Below are positions 1 to 7,468 of a stretch of DNA of 64,000 nucleotides, one piece after another. How positions within the stretch are numbered: the first letter of the stretch is position 1; every line of letters begins with the position of its first letter. The DNA is from Phaeodactylibacter sp. (lineage in GTDB: Bacteria > Bacteroidota > Bacteroidia > Chitinophagales > Saprospiraceae): contig NZ_JALEGS010000068.1 of the NCBI RefSeq assembly GCF_022763345.1, forward strand, positions 124,001 to 188,000, in the 5' to 3' direction. The notes beneath the pieces are model-generated. The model did no database searches and was not told the origin of the DNA. It saw only the letters and a list, made by a program, of their open reading frames with translations. The position numbers and the translations under genes are program-made.

Positions 1-285
1 TACCGTGGCAACACCTACCCGGCAGCCGCCCTATCCTCTAACTTGCAGGTTTTGCCATTTCTGAATGTCGGAGGGATTTACTCCTGGCGCAACAACCGCT
101 TTGATAACCTGGGGCTGAATGCTACTCTTAAAGCCGGTCCGGTTCAACTGGTTGCTGCCACTGATAATATTCTAACCGTTTTCCAGCCCAAAGACAGCAA
201 CGCCAGTCACGTGCGGCTTGGTCTCAATTTACTCTTTGCGCCCCGGGAAAGCGAAATGAAAGATGCGGGCCCTAAGTGGTTTTGA
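1..285 (+). CDS. C-terminal end of an outer-membrane barrel protein (DUF5723-like), partial
   Basis: The frame is open from base 1 and ends in TGA at 283-285, so the 5' part lies outside the window. The visible 94 residues alternate hydrophobic and polar positions as in beta strands (for example LGLNATLKAGPVQLVAATDN) and end in a short charged tail. Strand patterns of the type 'klGpvqlyaatDNi' are typical of the last strands of DUF5723-type barrels in Bacteroidota. The family assignment is tentative because only the end is present; a membrane barrel is the safer statement. The last 14 bases overlap the convergent gene at 272-652. Confidence 0.55.
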   Translation, partial: YRGNTYPAAALSSNLQVLPFLNVGGIYSWRNNRFDNLGLNATLKAGPVQLVAATDNILTVFQPKDSNASHVRLGLNLLFAPRESEMKDAGPKWF

Positions 286-652
286 TGAGTCCGTCCTTTA
301 GCCGCTGTGCCATCATGGTGAAAATGCGGCGGGTGGCTTCCTGCTCTAATTCCAGAAAGTAGGTATATTCAGCTGTGGTAAACTGCCCAATTACGACACC
401 AAGCAGCTGAAAGCGCAGCCGCTTATCTTTGCTTAGGCTGTGCTCAATCTGCGCAGCCTGATCCTGAGGGGACTGCTGCCGGAAATTGACTTTTCGTTTG
501 TCCATCATATGCAGAAAAACGGCCTGTAGCAGCTCATTCTGTAGTTTCAACACTGGTCGGAGTGTTGTGTTTTGAAAGCGCTCCTCAGGGGTGCTTTCAA
601 TATCCTTAGTCGGGACATCAGGGCGTATACCGATTTTTTGATCGTCTGTCAT
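272..652 (-). CDS. Conserved hypothetical protein, small, helical, cytosolic
   Basis: This encodes 126 residues with no signal peptide or membrane segment. The N-terminal 30 residues are polar and look disordered; the rest is predicted by eye to be helical (around FQNTTLRPVLKLQNELLQAV and the glutamate-rich C-terminal half). The 3' end overlaps the convergent barrel gene by 14 bases. The frame keeps a sensible amino-acid composition through its whole length, which argues for a real gene. I do not recognise the family and assign no function. Confidence 0.6.
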   Translation of the reverse strand: MTDDQKIGIRPDVPTKDIESTPEERFQNTTLRPVLKLQNELLQAVFLHMMDKRKVNFRQQSPQDQAAQIEHSLSKDKRLRFQLLGVVIGQFTTAEYTYFLELEQEATRRIFTMMAQRLKDGLIKTT

Positions 653-692
653 TTCGCACTTTTCCCATTTGAAAAAATATTCGTCAAAAAGG

Positions 693-724
693 TTGCATGG
701 AATAGGGTTAAAAATTTATCTTTG
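693..724 (+). promoter_or_regulatory. Bacteroidota primary-sigma promoter of the tRNA-Met gene
   Basis: TTG at 693-695 and TATCTTTG at 717-724 fit the Bacteroidota -33/-7 consensus (TTTG or TTG, then TAnnTTTG), with 21 bases between. The expected start is near 731, about 30 bases before the tRNA. Basis: consensus match. Confidence 0.6.
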
Positions 725-731
725 CAACCGC

Positions 732-753
732 AAAAAGCAGAATGCTGCTTTTT
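732..753 (+). other. Hairpin in the tRNA leader
   Basis: AAAAAGCAG (732-740) and CTGCTTTTT (745-753) form a perfect 9-bp stem with a 4-base loop, between the promoter and the tRNA. The T-run makes it look like a weak terminator, but the tRNA follows ten bases later, so a role in leader processing is equally possible. Confidence 0.4.
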
Positions 754-762
754 ATTTGATAT

Positions 763-836
763 GGCGTGGTAGCTCAGCTGGTTAGAGCGCAGCATTCATA
801 ATGCTGAGGTCGAGTGTTCAAGTCACTCTCACGCTA
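763..836 (+). tRNA. tRNA-Met (CAT anticodon)
   Basis: A full cloverleaf can be folded by hand. The acceptor stem is GGCGTGG (763-769) with TCACGCT (829-835), having G-U pairs at both ends. The D arm starts AGCTC. The anticodon stem is CAGCA/TGCTG around the loop TTCATAA with anticodon CAT. The T stem is GAGTG/CACTC with loop TTCAAGT. CCA is not encoded. The anticodon stem lacks the three G-C pairs of initiator tRNA, so this is an elongator methionine tRNA, or an isoleucine tRNA whose C34 is modified to lysidine. A strong terminator follows directly. Confidence 0.93.
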
Positions 837-837
837 C

Positions 838-866
838 AAAAGGCATCTCAATATGAGATGCCTTTT
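838..866 (+). terminator. Rho-independent terminator of the tRNA-Met gene
   Basis: A perfect 13-bp inverted repeat, AAAAGGCATCTCA (838-850) and TGAGATGCCTTTT (854-866), with a 3-base loop and a T-run, begins two bases after the tRNA discriminator base. Confidence 0.85.
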
Positions 867-1168
867 CAATTTTCAAAACCGCCTCTCTAATGTTTTACTT
901 CTACGTTCTCTACAGCTTAAAAGACAACCGCCTGTAAAAAGGCTCGACCTCGAATTTGCTGCGCAGGTTGGAGCAGCACAACGCTGGTGCGACGCGTTCG
1001 ACAAAGCATCGGCGCCCTTTGATCCTTTTATATTTCGAAGAATATGCCGATCAATTGACTGCGCTGTCGAGGGAGCGGTGGTCGAAGTCATTGGAAGGAG
1101 GAGCAGCCTTAAGGGAGCTGTTGACCACCAAGGGCTTGCTGAATGAATTAGGGCGGCTTAATATATCA

Positions 1169-1217
1169 GCGTAGCACAGCAGGTTAGAGCGCAGCATTCA
1201 TAATGCGGGTGCGACCA
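1169..1217 (+). pseudogene. Decayed second copy of the tRNA-Met (CAT)
   Basis: Bases 1183-1206 repeat the end of the D arm and the anticodon arm of the functional tRNA exactly (24 identical bases, compare 781-804), preceded by a recognisable but damaged acceptor and D arm (GCGTAGCACAGCAG). After the anticodon loop the sequence breaks off to a short GC-rich stretch and ACCA, and the T arm is missing, so no cloverleaf can form. The 330 bases between the tRNA terminator and this remnant (867-1168) contain no gene I can support. Confidence 0.75.
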
Positions 1218-1243
1218 AAAAAGGCCCTCCCGAAGGAAGAGCC
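1217..1243 (-). terminator. Terminator of the lytic transglycosylase operon
   Basis: Read on the minus strand this is a GGCTCTTCC/GGAGGGCC stem closed by a C(TTCG)G tetraloop and followed by six T. It lies 40 bases after the stop of the mltD-like gene and abuts the tRNA remnant. Confidence 0.8.
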
Positions 1244-1282
1244 TTTCAATCAATAAACCTTATTTATGCGAAGTTTTAATCC

Positions 1283-2428
1283 TTAGGGTTTGATGTAGCC
1301 CGAGCCATCGTTGGTGACGTACAGCGATAATTCCTGGTGTACAAATACCTCGGCTTCTCTGAGTTGGTTCCATTGCCGGATTTGAGCTTCGGTGATGTTG
1401 AATCGCTTTGCTACATCACCAATGGTTTCTCCCGGACGTACCTTGTAATTCATGTGGAAAGTATTGGGGTAGAGCAGCTGATAATCTGTAGTATACTGAC
1501 CTGAACGGGCTGCGATGAGCGGCTTGAGGTTCTTTATCCCTATAGCTGGTAGCAGCAGATAGTGGCCATCTGTACGCTTGGGGATAATACTTCCCCGGTA
1601 AGCCGGATTCAGCTTGCGAATATCACTCAACGCAACGCCTGAAGCGTGTGCAATCTCTCCGAAAGTGAAGCGCTCGTAAAGCTTGATTCCGCTGATTGGC
1701 TGGTTGAAAACGCCGCGGGAATCTGGCTTCAGACCGTGGTGGCTGTAGTAGTTGGTGATGTAGGCCGCAGCAATGAACCTTGGCACATATTGGCGGGTCT
1801 CCTCTGGAAGGAAGTTGGCAACCGTGTAGAAGTCCCGGCTGCCGGCTTGCTTAATCGCTGCATTGACCCGTACTGGCCCACAGTTATAGGCAGCAAGCAC
1901 GAGCGACCAGTCCTTGTAGTGGCTATGCAGGCGGGATAGCATTAGGACCGCCGCTTCCGTTGACCGGTACACATCATAACGCTCATCTACCTGATGGCTA
2001 ACTTCGAGGTCATACAAGCGTGCGGTAGGCCGAATAAACTGCCACAATCCGGCAGCACCTGCATGAGAGGAAGCCGCTGTCTGCAGCCCCGTTTCAACTA
2101 CAGGCAGATAACGGAGCTCACGGGGCAGCCCGTGTAAGCTCAGATAGTGCTCGAAAATGGGGAAAAAAGCCGTTGTACGGCCAAGCATGCGCTCCGTATC
2201 GCGGTAGCCATCTGTGACGTAATCCTTGATGCGGTTACGAACCTCCAGATCGTACCTGGCTTCGAAAGGAATAGTGAGGCGGTCGATCCGCTCTTTCACT
2301 TTGTCCTCTATCTCTGAAGACCAGCGAGCATTAAAGTCGCCCGATCGTTCGGAGAAGGGGTCAGATTTGGGCGTAGCAGTCAGGCTGTTCACTGCCAAAA
2401 CAGCTACAATTGTCCATGGGAATTTCAT
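1283..2428 (-). CDS. mltD: Membrane-associated lytic murein transglycosylase, MltD type, with LysM
   Basis: This 381-residue exported enzyme should cleave the MurNAc-GlcNAc bond of peptidoglycan with formation of 1,6-anhydro-MurNAc. A signal peptide occupies about residues 1-18. The SLT domain spans about 90-240, with catalytic Glu112 in LPVVETGL, the GLWQF motif at 127-131 and AYNCGP at 180-185. The Glu is followed by Thr instead of the usual Ser. A LysM domain (peptidoglycan binding) is at about 329-373 (YKVRPGETIGDVAKRFNI). One LysM is fewer than E. coli MltD has. Transcription likely starts at the promoter at 2639-2669 and first covers the 46-residue membrane protein gene. Confidence 0.9.
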   Translation of the reverse strand: MKFPWTIVAVLAVNSLTATPKSDPFSERSGDFNARWSSEIEDKVKERIDRLTIPFEARYDLEVRNRIKDYVTDGYRDTERMLGRTTAFFPIFEHYLSLHGLPRELRYLPVVETGLQTAASSHAGAAGLWQFIRPTARLYDLEVSHQVDERYDVYRSTEAAVLMLSRLHSHYKDWSLVLAAYNCGPVRVNAAIKQAGSRDFYTVANFLPEETRQYVPRFIAAAYITNYYSHHGLKPDSRGVFNQPISGIKLYERFTFGEIAHASGVALSDIRKLNPAYRGSIIPKRTDGHYLLLPAIGIKNLKPLIAARSGQYTTDYQLLYPNTFHMNYKVRPGETIGDVAKRFNITEAQIRQWNQLREAEVFVHQELSLYVTNDGSGYIKP

Positions 2429-2451
2429 GCCTTTGGGTTTTGCATGAAGCT

Positions 2452-2592
2452 TTACTGCATAGGGTTTAGCCTTTTATGCAGCATGAGCATCAACCGGACT
2501 GCATAAAGCAGCCCTCCGATACTCAGCACAGCCACCGGGAAAAGCAGCTGTGAGCCAACAACTAGTTTTATACTCTTCTTGTTTTCGTACAT
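2452..2592 (-). CDS. Small membrane protein upstream of the lytic transglycosylase (46 aa)
   Basis: ATG at 2592 opens a 46-codon frame ending in TAA at 2452-2454. It reads MYENKKSIKLVVG, then one hydrophobic helix of about 25 residues (about 11-34), then a positively charged end (LHKRLNPMQ). It lies 23 bases upstream of the MltD start on the same strand and just downstream of a good promoter, so the two are very likely co-transcribed. A single-pass inner-membrane protein is likely; the function is unknown. Short length keeps confidence moderate. Confidence 0.55.
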   Translation of the reverse strand: MYENKKSIKLVVGSQLLFPVAVLSIGGLLYAVRLMLMLHKRLNPMQ

Positions 2593-2638
2593 GTATCAAA
2601 TTCAGGACCGCACGAATGCCGAACTTTATTTGATGGGG

Positions 2639-2669
2639 CAAAACTATTCTCTTTAGCGTTAAAAGTCAA
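2639..2669 (-). promoter_or_regulatory. Promoter of the small membrane protein/mltD operon
   Basis: On the minus strand TTG (2669-2667) is followed after 20 bases by TAGTTTTG (2646-2639), matching TAnnTTTG. The start point would be near 2632, 40 bases upstream of the 46-codon gene. Confidence 0.6.
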
Positions 2670-2992
2670 CGATTTGTCTTTGCCTCCCCTTTTTTATCCC
2701 CTTAGGACCTAAGGTGTTACCACATATGGAGAAAAAATATGTTTCGTGCTGGGAACTAAAATTCTGCTTGTAACCACTGTTTTTTCAGCCAAAAAGAATA
2801 TTATACCTTGGTAAGGGGTGCATTCAGTAGTTCGTACCGGCTCAGAAGGGGGTGAACTACGGAAGCATTAACAAGTGTTAATGTTTTGTTAACAAAAATA
2901 ATTTTGTGGGTATTGGGAGGGAAAAACTGAGTTTTCTAATGTCATTTTTACAGCTCACATGTCACCAAATGGTAAGATAAAGGAAGTCTGTC
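2670..2992. other. Intergenic region upstream of moaD
   Basis: About 320 bases without a gene. It contains an inverted repeat CCTTA-GGACC-TAAGG near 2699-2713, a 7-bp inverted repeat GTAGTTC/GAACTAC near 2828-2862, and TAATTTTG at 2899-2906 that fits the -7 element for moaD but lacks a well-placed -33 element. I looked for a molybdenum-cofactor riboswitch and could not support one. Confidence 0.4.
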
Positions 2993-3235
2993 ATGGAGAT
3001 TCAAGTTATTGCGTTTGGTATCGCAAAAGATATACTTGGCAACAGCCAGTTTGCGGTGGAGCTGCCTGCAGAAGCAACAGTCAGCGACTTAAAAGTCAAA
3101 TTAACGGAACAGTTCCCTGAATTTGCTAAGCTGGCTTCTCTTTCCGTTGCAGTCAATACCAGCTATGCAAAGGACGACCAACCGATACAGCCGGAGGATG
3201 AAGTCGTCATTATACCACCTGTGAGTGGGGGTTAA
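2993..3235 (+). CDS. moaD: Molybdopterin synthase small subunit, MoaD/ThiS family
   Basis: Eighty residues with the ubiquitin-like beta-grasp pattern and the C-terminal Gly-Gly (PPVSGG) that is adenylated and converted to thiocarboxylate to deliver sulfur to precursor Z. Length matches MoaD. The FGIAKD start and the VSDLKVKLTEQFP helix are typical of MoaD rather than ThiS. No other molybdenum-cofactor gene is in the window, so the partner MoaE, MoeB and MoaA-C must be elsewhere, or the protein donates sulfur to another pathway. Confidence 0.85.
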   Translation: MEIQVIAFGIAKDILGNSQFAVELPAEATVSDLKVKLTEQFPEFAKLASLSVAVNTSYAKDDQPIQPEDEVVIIPPVSGG

Positions 3236-3291
3236 CGGTTGTTCAGCTACCGAAAAAACCTTATCTTGGGTGAGTCAGCAACTGAGAAGGT

Positions 3292-3318
3292 GGCTGGCTT
3301 TACTACCAGCCCTGTTTT
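3292..3318 (+). terminator. Probable terminator after moaD
   Basis: GGCTGG (3292-3297) and CCAGCC (3306-3311) form a 6-bp stem with an 8-base loop, followed by CTGTTTTG. The short T-run makes it a weak candidate. Confidence 0.4.
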
Positions 3319-3440
3319 GCCCCCCTGCTGACTGAATCCCTTGAACATATCAAAAAGCAAGCATACTCAAAGTGCCATTTTTTCCGGCACCCAACATACT
3401 TTACAGGAGTTGTATTTGACGGATTGACCATGTTCATACT

Positions 3441-6233
3441 ATGAGAAAAACTGTACTGACCTTAATAGGCATCTGTGCCTTTAGTGTGCTGCACGCACAA
3501 CCGCCGGGCGTCGCTGGTCAACATCAGAACCGGGCAGCCTCCCTATTGCTTAGTCATGATTTTGAATCCGCAATTTCTGAGTTAAGACACGCTGCTGCCC
3601 ACTATAAAGCTACAGCCTCGTGGCCCTATTACTTTTCCTGCCTCAATCAGATCACTCAGGCTCAGCTTGAACTCGGCCAATTGGATGCCGCTAAGCAAAC
3701 CGCTAAACAGGCGCTCTGGCAAAGTATTCAAACCCTCAGCCGTAATAATGATGAAGCGGCGAAAGCCGCCCATAAGCTGGGGCAAGTGTACGAAGCCGCC
3801 GGCCGTTTTGAAGACGCAATGGAGTGCCATCGTATGGCTTATGATATTCGTGAAGATCTGTTTTCAAGGGAACATCCTCAAACAGCGGCTTCACTTCTGT
3901 TTATGGCTGTTACCGCACGCAGTCAGGGTTCTTTTGGCAGTGCAGCAGCCTTCCTGGAAGAGGCGGAAGAAATCCTGGCCGAATACTACGATGAAGGTCA
4001 TCCGGAATTAAGCCGGGTCTGGGAAGAAAGGGGCATGCTCTACGAGAAGCAAGAACAGCTGCCTAAAGCCAGGGAGGCCTATGAGCGGGCTATAGCCATA
4101 TTAAAGGTATTCCCCAATCAGTATCCAGAGGCTTTGGGGCGCAATTGGTGCCGGTTGGCCAGATTGTTGCCTGAAGGGGAGCGGGCTCAAGCTTATCAGC
4201 GGGCTTACCACTTGTTCGAAGCTAATGAGCGCATGCAGAACAGTTTCGCTGGAGAGGCCGCCCTTCAACTAGCCAAAGATGCACTGCAGGCGGGCCAACC
4301 GGCTTTAGCCGTTCAAATAGCAGAACGGACCATCCGTAACCCGGGAGCCCGGTCTTCCGCCTTTCCACTACTGGCAAAATCGCACCTTTTGTTGGGGCAG
4401 CTTGAGCCCGCGCTTCAGCACTTTCGGCAATGGATCAATACCGCTCCGGATGCCCTCCAGCCTGTTGATTGGGCTAACGCAGCGGAGTTGGCCCTGCTGA
4501 GTGGAGCGAGGGCTGAAGCGCTGCGATGGAGCAAGCTTTTTGCTGAGCGTAGTGAAGGGCTTCTTCCGCGGTATTTTGTAGCCCGTGCTTATGCAGCCTC
4601 TGGCAATGAAACGAGAGCCCGGCAGATCCTGAATCACATCGCCCGCTCCACGGAGCCTGCAGTCTTAAAAGCACTAGCGGAGCAAACCTTAGGTGAAATG
4701 GAGCTTCTAAGTGGGAATACCGAACAGGCGATGGTTCATTTTAAGTCGGCCCTGCGCCAGGCTGACCACTATGAGTTCGTCCAAATTCGGTTGCTTTATG
4801 CTCTTGGGCAGGCGCATACACTACTAGCTGGGCAGGACCGGCATACCGTAGATAATATAAAAGCTGGCACCGATTACTACGCTGAGCTGCAGGACCGCCT
4901 GAAGCTTCTGTTATCGAAGCCGCTTACGCCATTTGAAGCTTACTGGCTGAAGCACCATTTGGAAGGTATCGTCAGCAGTGGGATGCGACACCTTTATTTG
5001 CAGCAGCAATACGTTAGAGATGGCTTTTCAGTTGCGGATGCCTACAATTGGGTTGAATTCGGCAAAGTCGCCCTATTTAATTTTCACGATGTGGAAGCCT
5101 GCACCGCTCCTGCTTTTTGGAAATACCGGGCACATCGGCTGGACAATGCATATCCGTATGAGAATGGCAGGGCTTCAGGAGCAATTTCGGCGGTAGGCGA
5201 GGTGTGGGCAGGTTTACGCTCGCAACAGGCAACGCAGCTAAGGTATAAGGTAGAGCACAGGCCCTTGCAGGAATTTGAGGCTGTGTTGTCATCACTGAGC
5301 TTATGGAGTTACCATTACTGGGTTGCGGATCAGAATTTATACGTTTTACAATTGGGAGCAGGGGCTGGCCGGTTGTACCGAAAGCACATAGAGACCAGTC
5401 AGAATGGGCAAATAAAAAGCCTTCACGGGAAGACGCTGTTTCCAGGATTAGAATCCAAAAGGAGCGGGGAGATTTCAGGCTTGTTGGTGCTGCCCAGTCA
5501 TCAGTTAGCCATGTACCCCTTTGGCAAAGCAGAGCTGGAGAAAGGGAGTATTTCCGACACTCATGTTATATACCGTCATTTCTGCGCTGCGTCCTTTCTA
5601 GCGGACCTTTCTTCCGCCGAACAATTGCCTGGTACCGAAGCAGACGCTTATTTCTTTCAAAGTGAGCCTTCTGAAAAAAATAGTGATGGCGTAGTGGCCA
5701 TGCCGACAAGCCATTCGTCAATCCATAGTTGCTTCTCTGTCCTGTCCGATTGGCTGAGCGCTTCCAGGGCACTAATCAACCTACAAGTCCCTGATGAGGG
5801 CATCAATGCCCGTTTACTGTTGACGGCAGATGCGGGCAGCGCGCTGGCGCTGGCCCACTCCGCATTGCCTCATGCCAGGTACTTCGCATTGGATGAGGCG
5901 CACACCGACTATTGGGGCAACAGTACAACAGGCCTGATCAATCGAGTACGTGCTCAGCAGCGTTTTATCGGAACTTTTATCGAGCAACAAGGCCTCTGCC
6001 AGGACCCCGAGGTATATGTGAATTGGCTGGAGGCCGCCGCCACTTCACCAAACCCCATAGAACAACTGGCTGCCCTACAGGCACAGCCGGAGTGCAAGGT
6101 GCTTCAAACAGTGCGCACTTTTGGGGCACCCTACAGCCAGTCGGAAAAAAGGGGGGCTTCTGACATCCCGGTGCTCTGGATTCTTGGCGGTGTATTTGGG
6201 CTGATTCTGACTGGGCTATGGGTCAGGCGGTAG
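3441..6233 (+). CDS. Exported TPR protein with degenerate CHAT-like domain and C-terminal membrane anchor
   Basis: This is 930 residues. A signal peptide (about 1-19, ending VLHAQ) is followed by many tetratricopeptide helices (about 25-460, for example AHKLGQVYEAAGRFEDAMEC). About 600-880 has the layout of a CHAT domain: a WSYHYWVADQNLYVLQLG segment and the LLVLPSHQLAMYPFGKAEL strand that matches 'lvivPdg.L..lPfeaL'. The CHAT catalytic His and Cys motifs are not recognisable, so protease activity is unlikely. A single transmembrane helix (about 910-926) precedes an Arg-Arg end. The protein is probably periplasmic with an inner-membrane tail. CHAT proteins are caspase relatives, usually effectors or scaffolds; the role here is unknown. 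It is convergent with the SDR gene, three bases apart. Confidence 0.75.
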   Translation: MRKTVLTLIGICAFSVLHAQPPGVAGQHQNRAASLLLSHDFESAISELRHAAAHYKATASWPYYFSCLNQITQAQLELGQLDAAKQTAKQALWQSIQTLSRNNDEAAKAAHKLGQVYEAAGRFEDAMECHRMAYDIREDLFSREHPQTAASLLFMAVTARSQGSFGSAAAFLEEAEEILAEYYDEGHPELSRVWEERGMLYEKQEQLPKAREAYERAIAILKVFPNQYPEALGRNWCRLARLLPEGERAQAYQRAYHLFEANERMQNSFAGEAALQLAKDALQAGQPALAVQIAERTIRNPGARSSAFPLLAKSHLLLGQLEPALQHFRQWINTAPDALQPVDWANAAELALLSGARAEALRWSKLFAERSEGLLPRYFVARAYAASGNETRARQILNHIARSTEPAVLKALAEQTLGEMELLSGNTEQAMVHFKSALRQADHYEFVQIRLLYALGQAHTLLAGQDRHTVDNIKAGTDYYAELQDRLKLLLSKPLTPFEAYWLKHHLEGIVSSGMRHLYLQQQYVRDGFSVADAYNWVEFGKVALFNFHDVEACTAPAFWKYRAHRLDNAYPYENGRASGAISAVGEVWAGLRSQQATQLRYKVEHRPLQEFEAVLSSLSLWSYHYWVADQNLYVLQLGAGAGRLYRKHIETSQNGQIKSLHGKTLFPGLESKRSGEISGLLVLPSHQLAMYPFGKAELEKGSISDTHVIYRHFCAASFLADLSSAEQLPGTEADAYFFQSEPSEKNSDGVVAMPTSHSSIHSCFSVLSDWLSASRALINLQVPDEGINARLLLTADAGSALALAHSALPHARYFALDEAHTDYWGNSTTGLINRVRAQQRFIGTFIEQQGLCQDPEVYVNWLEAAATSPNPIEQLAALQAQPECKVLQTVRTFGAPYSQSEKRGASDIPVLWILGGVFGLILTGLWVRR

Positions 6234-6236
6234 CCC

Positions 6237-7118
6237 CTAGGATAACAGCATTTCCTGTATCTCCCGGTAAGCAGCAATAGTAGAATTCGTGTTGGTCGCA
6301 CAAGTGTCCCAAAGCTGCTGGTTGAATGCTGTATTGTAAGTGATTGGAGAAGACTTTACGATTTGACCTTTGAAAAGGTATTTTCCGCTAAGCCGCTCGT
6401 AGTCGTCGGAAAGGGACAAACGCAAGAGTGCATCAATGGACTCTTCCGAAGTACGCTCCCAAAAGCGGGTAGCCAGTTTGACCGCCCAGTGCAAAAAGCG
6501 GGGCACCTGCTGTATTGTGGCTGGGTGGCGCGCTCCGGTTGAAAAAGCATGGACATCCACCCCTGTACCAGACAAACGGCGGTTGAGCTCGTACGTCCAG
6601 GACAAGCGGGCCAGCGCAACCTGCCGCTGCGCATCGCGGATGGAGAAATTATATTTCAATCCCGGATCGTTGAAGTTGATGGCACCCAGCCGGTGCGATT
6701 CGTAAGTCAGGTTGAGGACCCGTGCGCCATCCGCTGCCATGAGTAGAGCGCTCAGCTCATTGGTGAAAAGGTAAGGCGCAAGTACATTGTAGGCGAAGTT
6801 GCGTTCCTTGCCATTTGCAGTAAGCTTCCGGATAGGGAAGTAAGCCTCCGCCAGGTTGAGGAGTAAGTGGACAGACCGGTAGCTGTGCAGGATTTCCTGT
6901 GCTTTCGTTTTGATATCTTCCAGCGAAAACCAGTCAACGAGGATGAGGTCGATATCCGGGTTTTGGCTTTCTTCGATCAGTTTGATCCTTGCTTTGCGAG
7001 CCCGTTTTTTGTTATCACAGACCATTACGACAGTTGCGCCTTCCCGGGCAAGCCCCCGGGCGGCAGCGTAACCCAGCCCGGATTCGGCACCGGTTACGAG
7101 GCAGGTAAAATCTTTCAT
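6237..7118 (-). CDS. Short-chain dehydrogenase/reductase fold protein lacking the catalytic triad
   Basis: This is 293 residues. The N-terminal Rossmann motif is good (TGAESGLG near residues 9-16, for NAD(P)). It most resembles retinol-dehydrogenase-like SDRs (ELNRRLSGTGV aligns with ELARRL.GTGV). In that alignment the catalytic Ser of 'VNVSS' is Tyr (LNLTYESH), the catalytic Tyr is Gln and the catalytic Lys is Ala (QRQVALARL in place of Y..SKLAN). Normal oxidoreductase activity is therefore doubtful; a cofactor-binding regulator is possible. No operon partners. Confidence 0.8.
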   Translation of the reverse strand: MKDFTCLVTGAESGLGYAAARGLAREGATVVMVCDNKKRARKARIKLIEESQNPDIDLILVDWFSLEDIKTKAQEILHSYRSVHLLLNLAEAYFPIRKLTANGKERNFAYNVLAPYLFTNELSALLMAADGARVLNLTYESHRLGAINFNDPGLKYNFSIRDAQRQVALARLSWTYELNRRLSGTGVDVHAFSTGARHPATIQQVPRFLHWAVKLATRFWERTSEESIDALLRLSLSDDYERLSGKYLFKGQIVKSSPITYNTAFNQQLWDTCATNTNSTIAAYREIQEMLLS

Positions 7119-7468
7119 TTGTTGTTTACAGTTTATGCTCAGGGCTTCTCGAAAAATAAGTTTTCCAATTGGGTTTTGCTTTGATTAGGCACAAAACCAA
7201 CCATCGGGCGGGTTTTGGGACTTATCAAGGCAAAAGCTACAAGAGCAATTGGTCCCGATTATTATCGGGATTGCCCCACTACTAATGTTCATGGGCTGCC
7301 TCCCAACTTACGACCAGGATAGCAGCAATACGTCCTTTATGGTTGAATTAATCGCTAAAAACAATAATAAATTGTGATGGAGCGAAAATAAGCAGCTTAG
7401 AGCGCCCATGCGGTGATTTTTGTCACTCCCTTTATAGATAAACTGTCAGGAATCAGACAGGCAGGTGG
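7119..7468. other. Intergenic region between SDR and glucosaminidase genes
   Basis: About 350 bases without a supportable gene. It contains a perfect palindromic element TCCCGAT-TATT-ATCGGGA at 7253-7270. An element of the same design occurs at 53101-53118. Confidence 0.5.

Noticed and set aside
763..1217. Integrated mobile element with att sites
   Set aside because: The repeat covers the D arm and anticodon arm, not the usual tRNA 3' end, and no integrase or cargo lies between the copies.
2670..2992. Molybdenum-cofactor riboswitch before moaD
   Set aside because: The conserved loops of that class could not be placed; only short unrelated inverted repeats are present.
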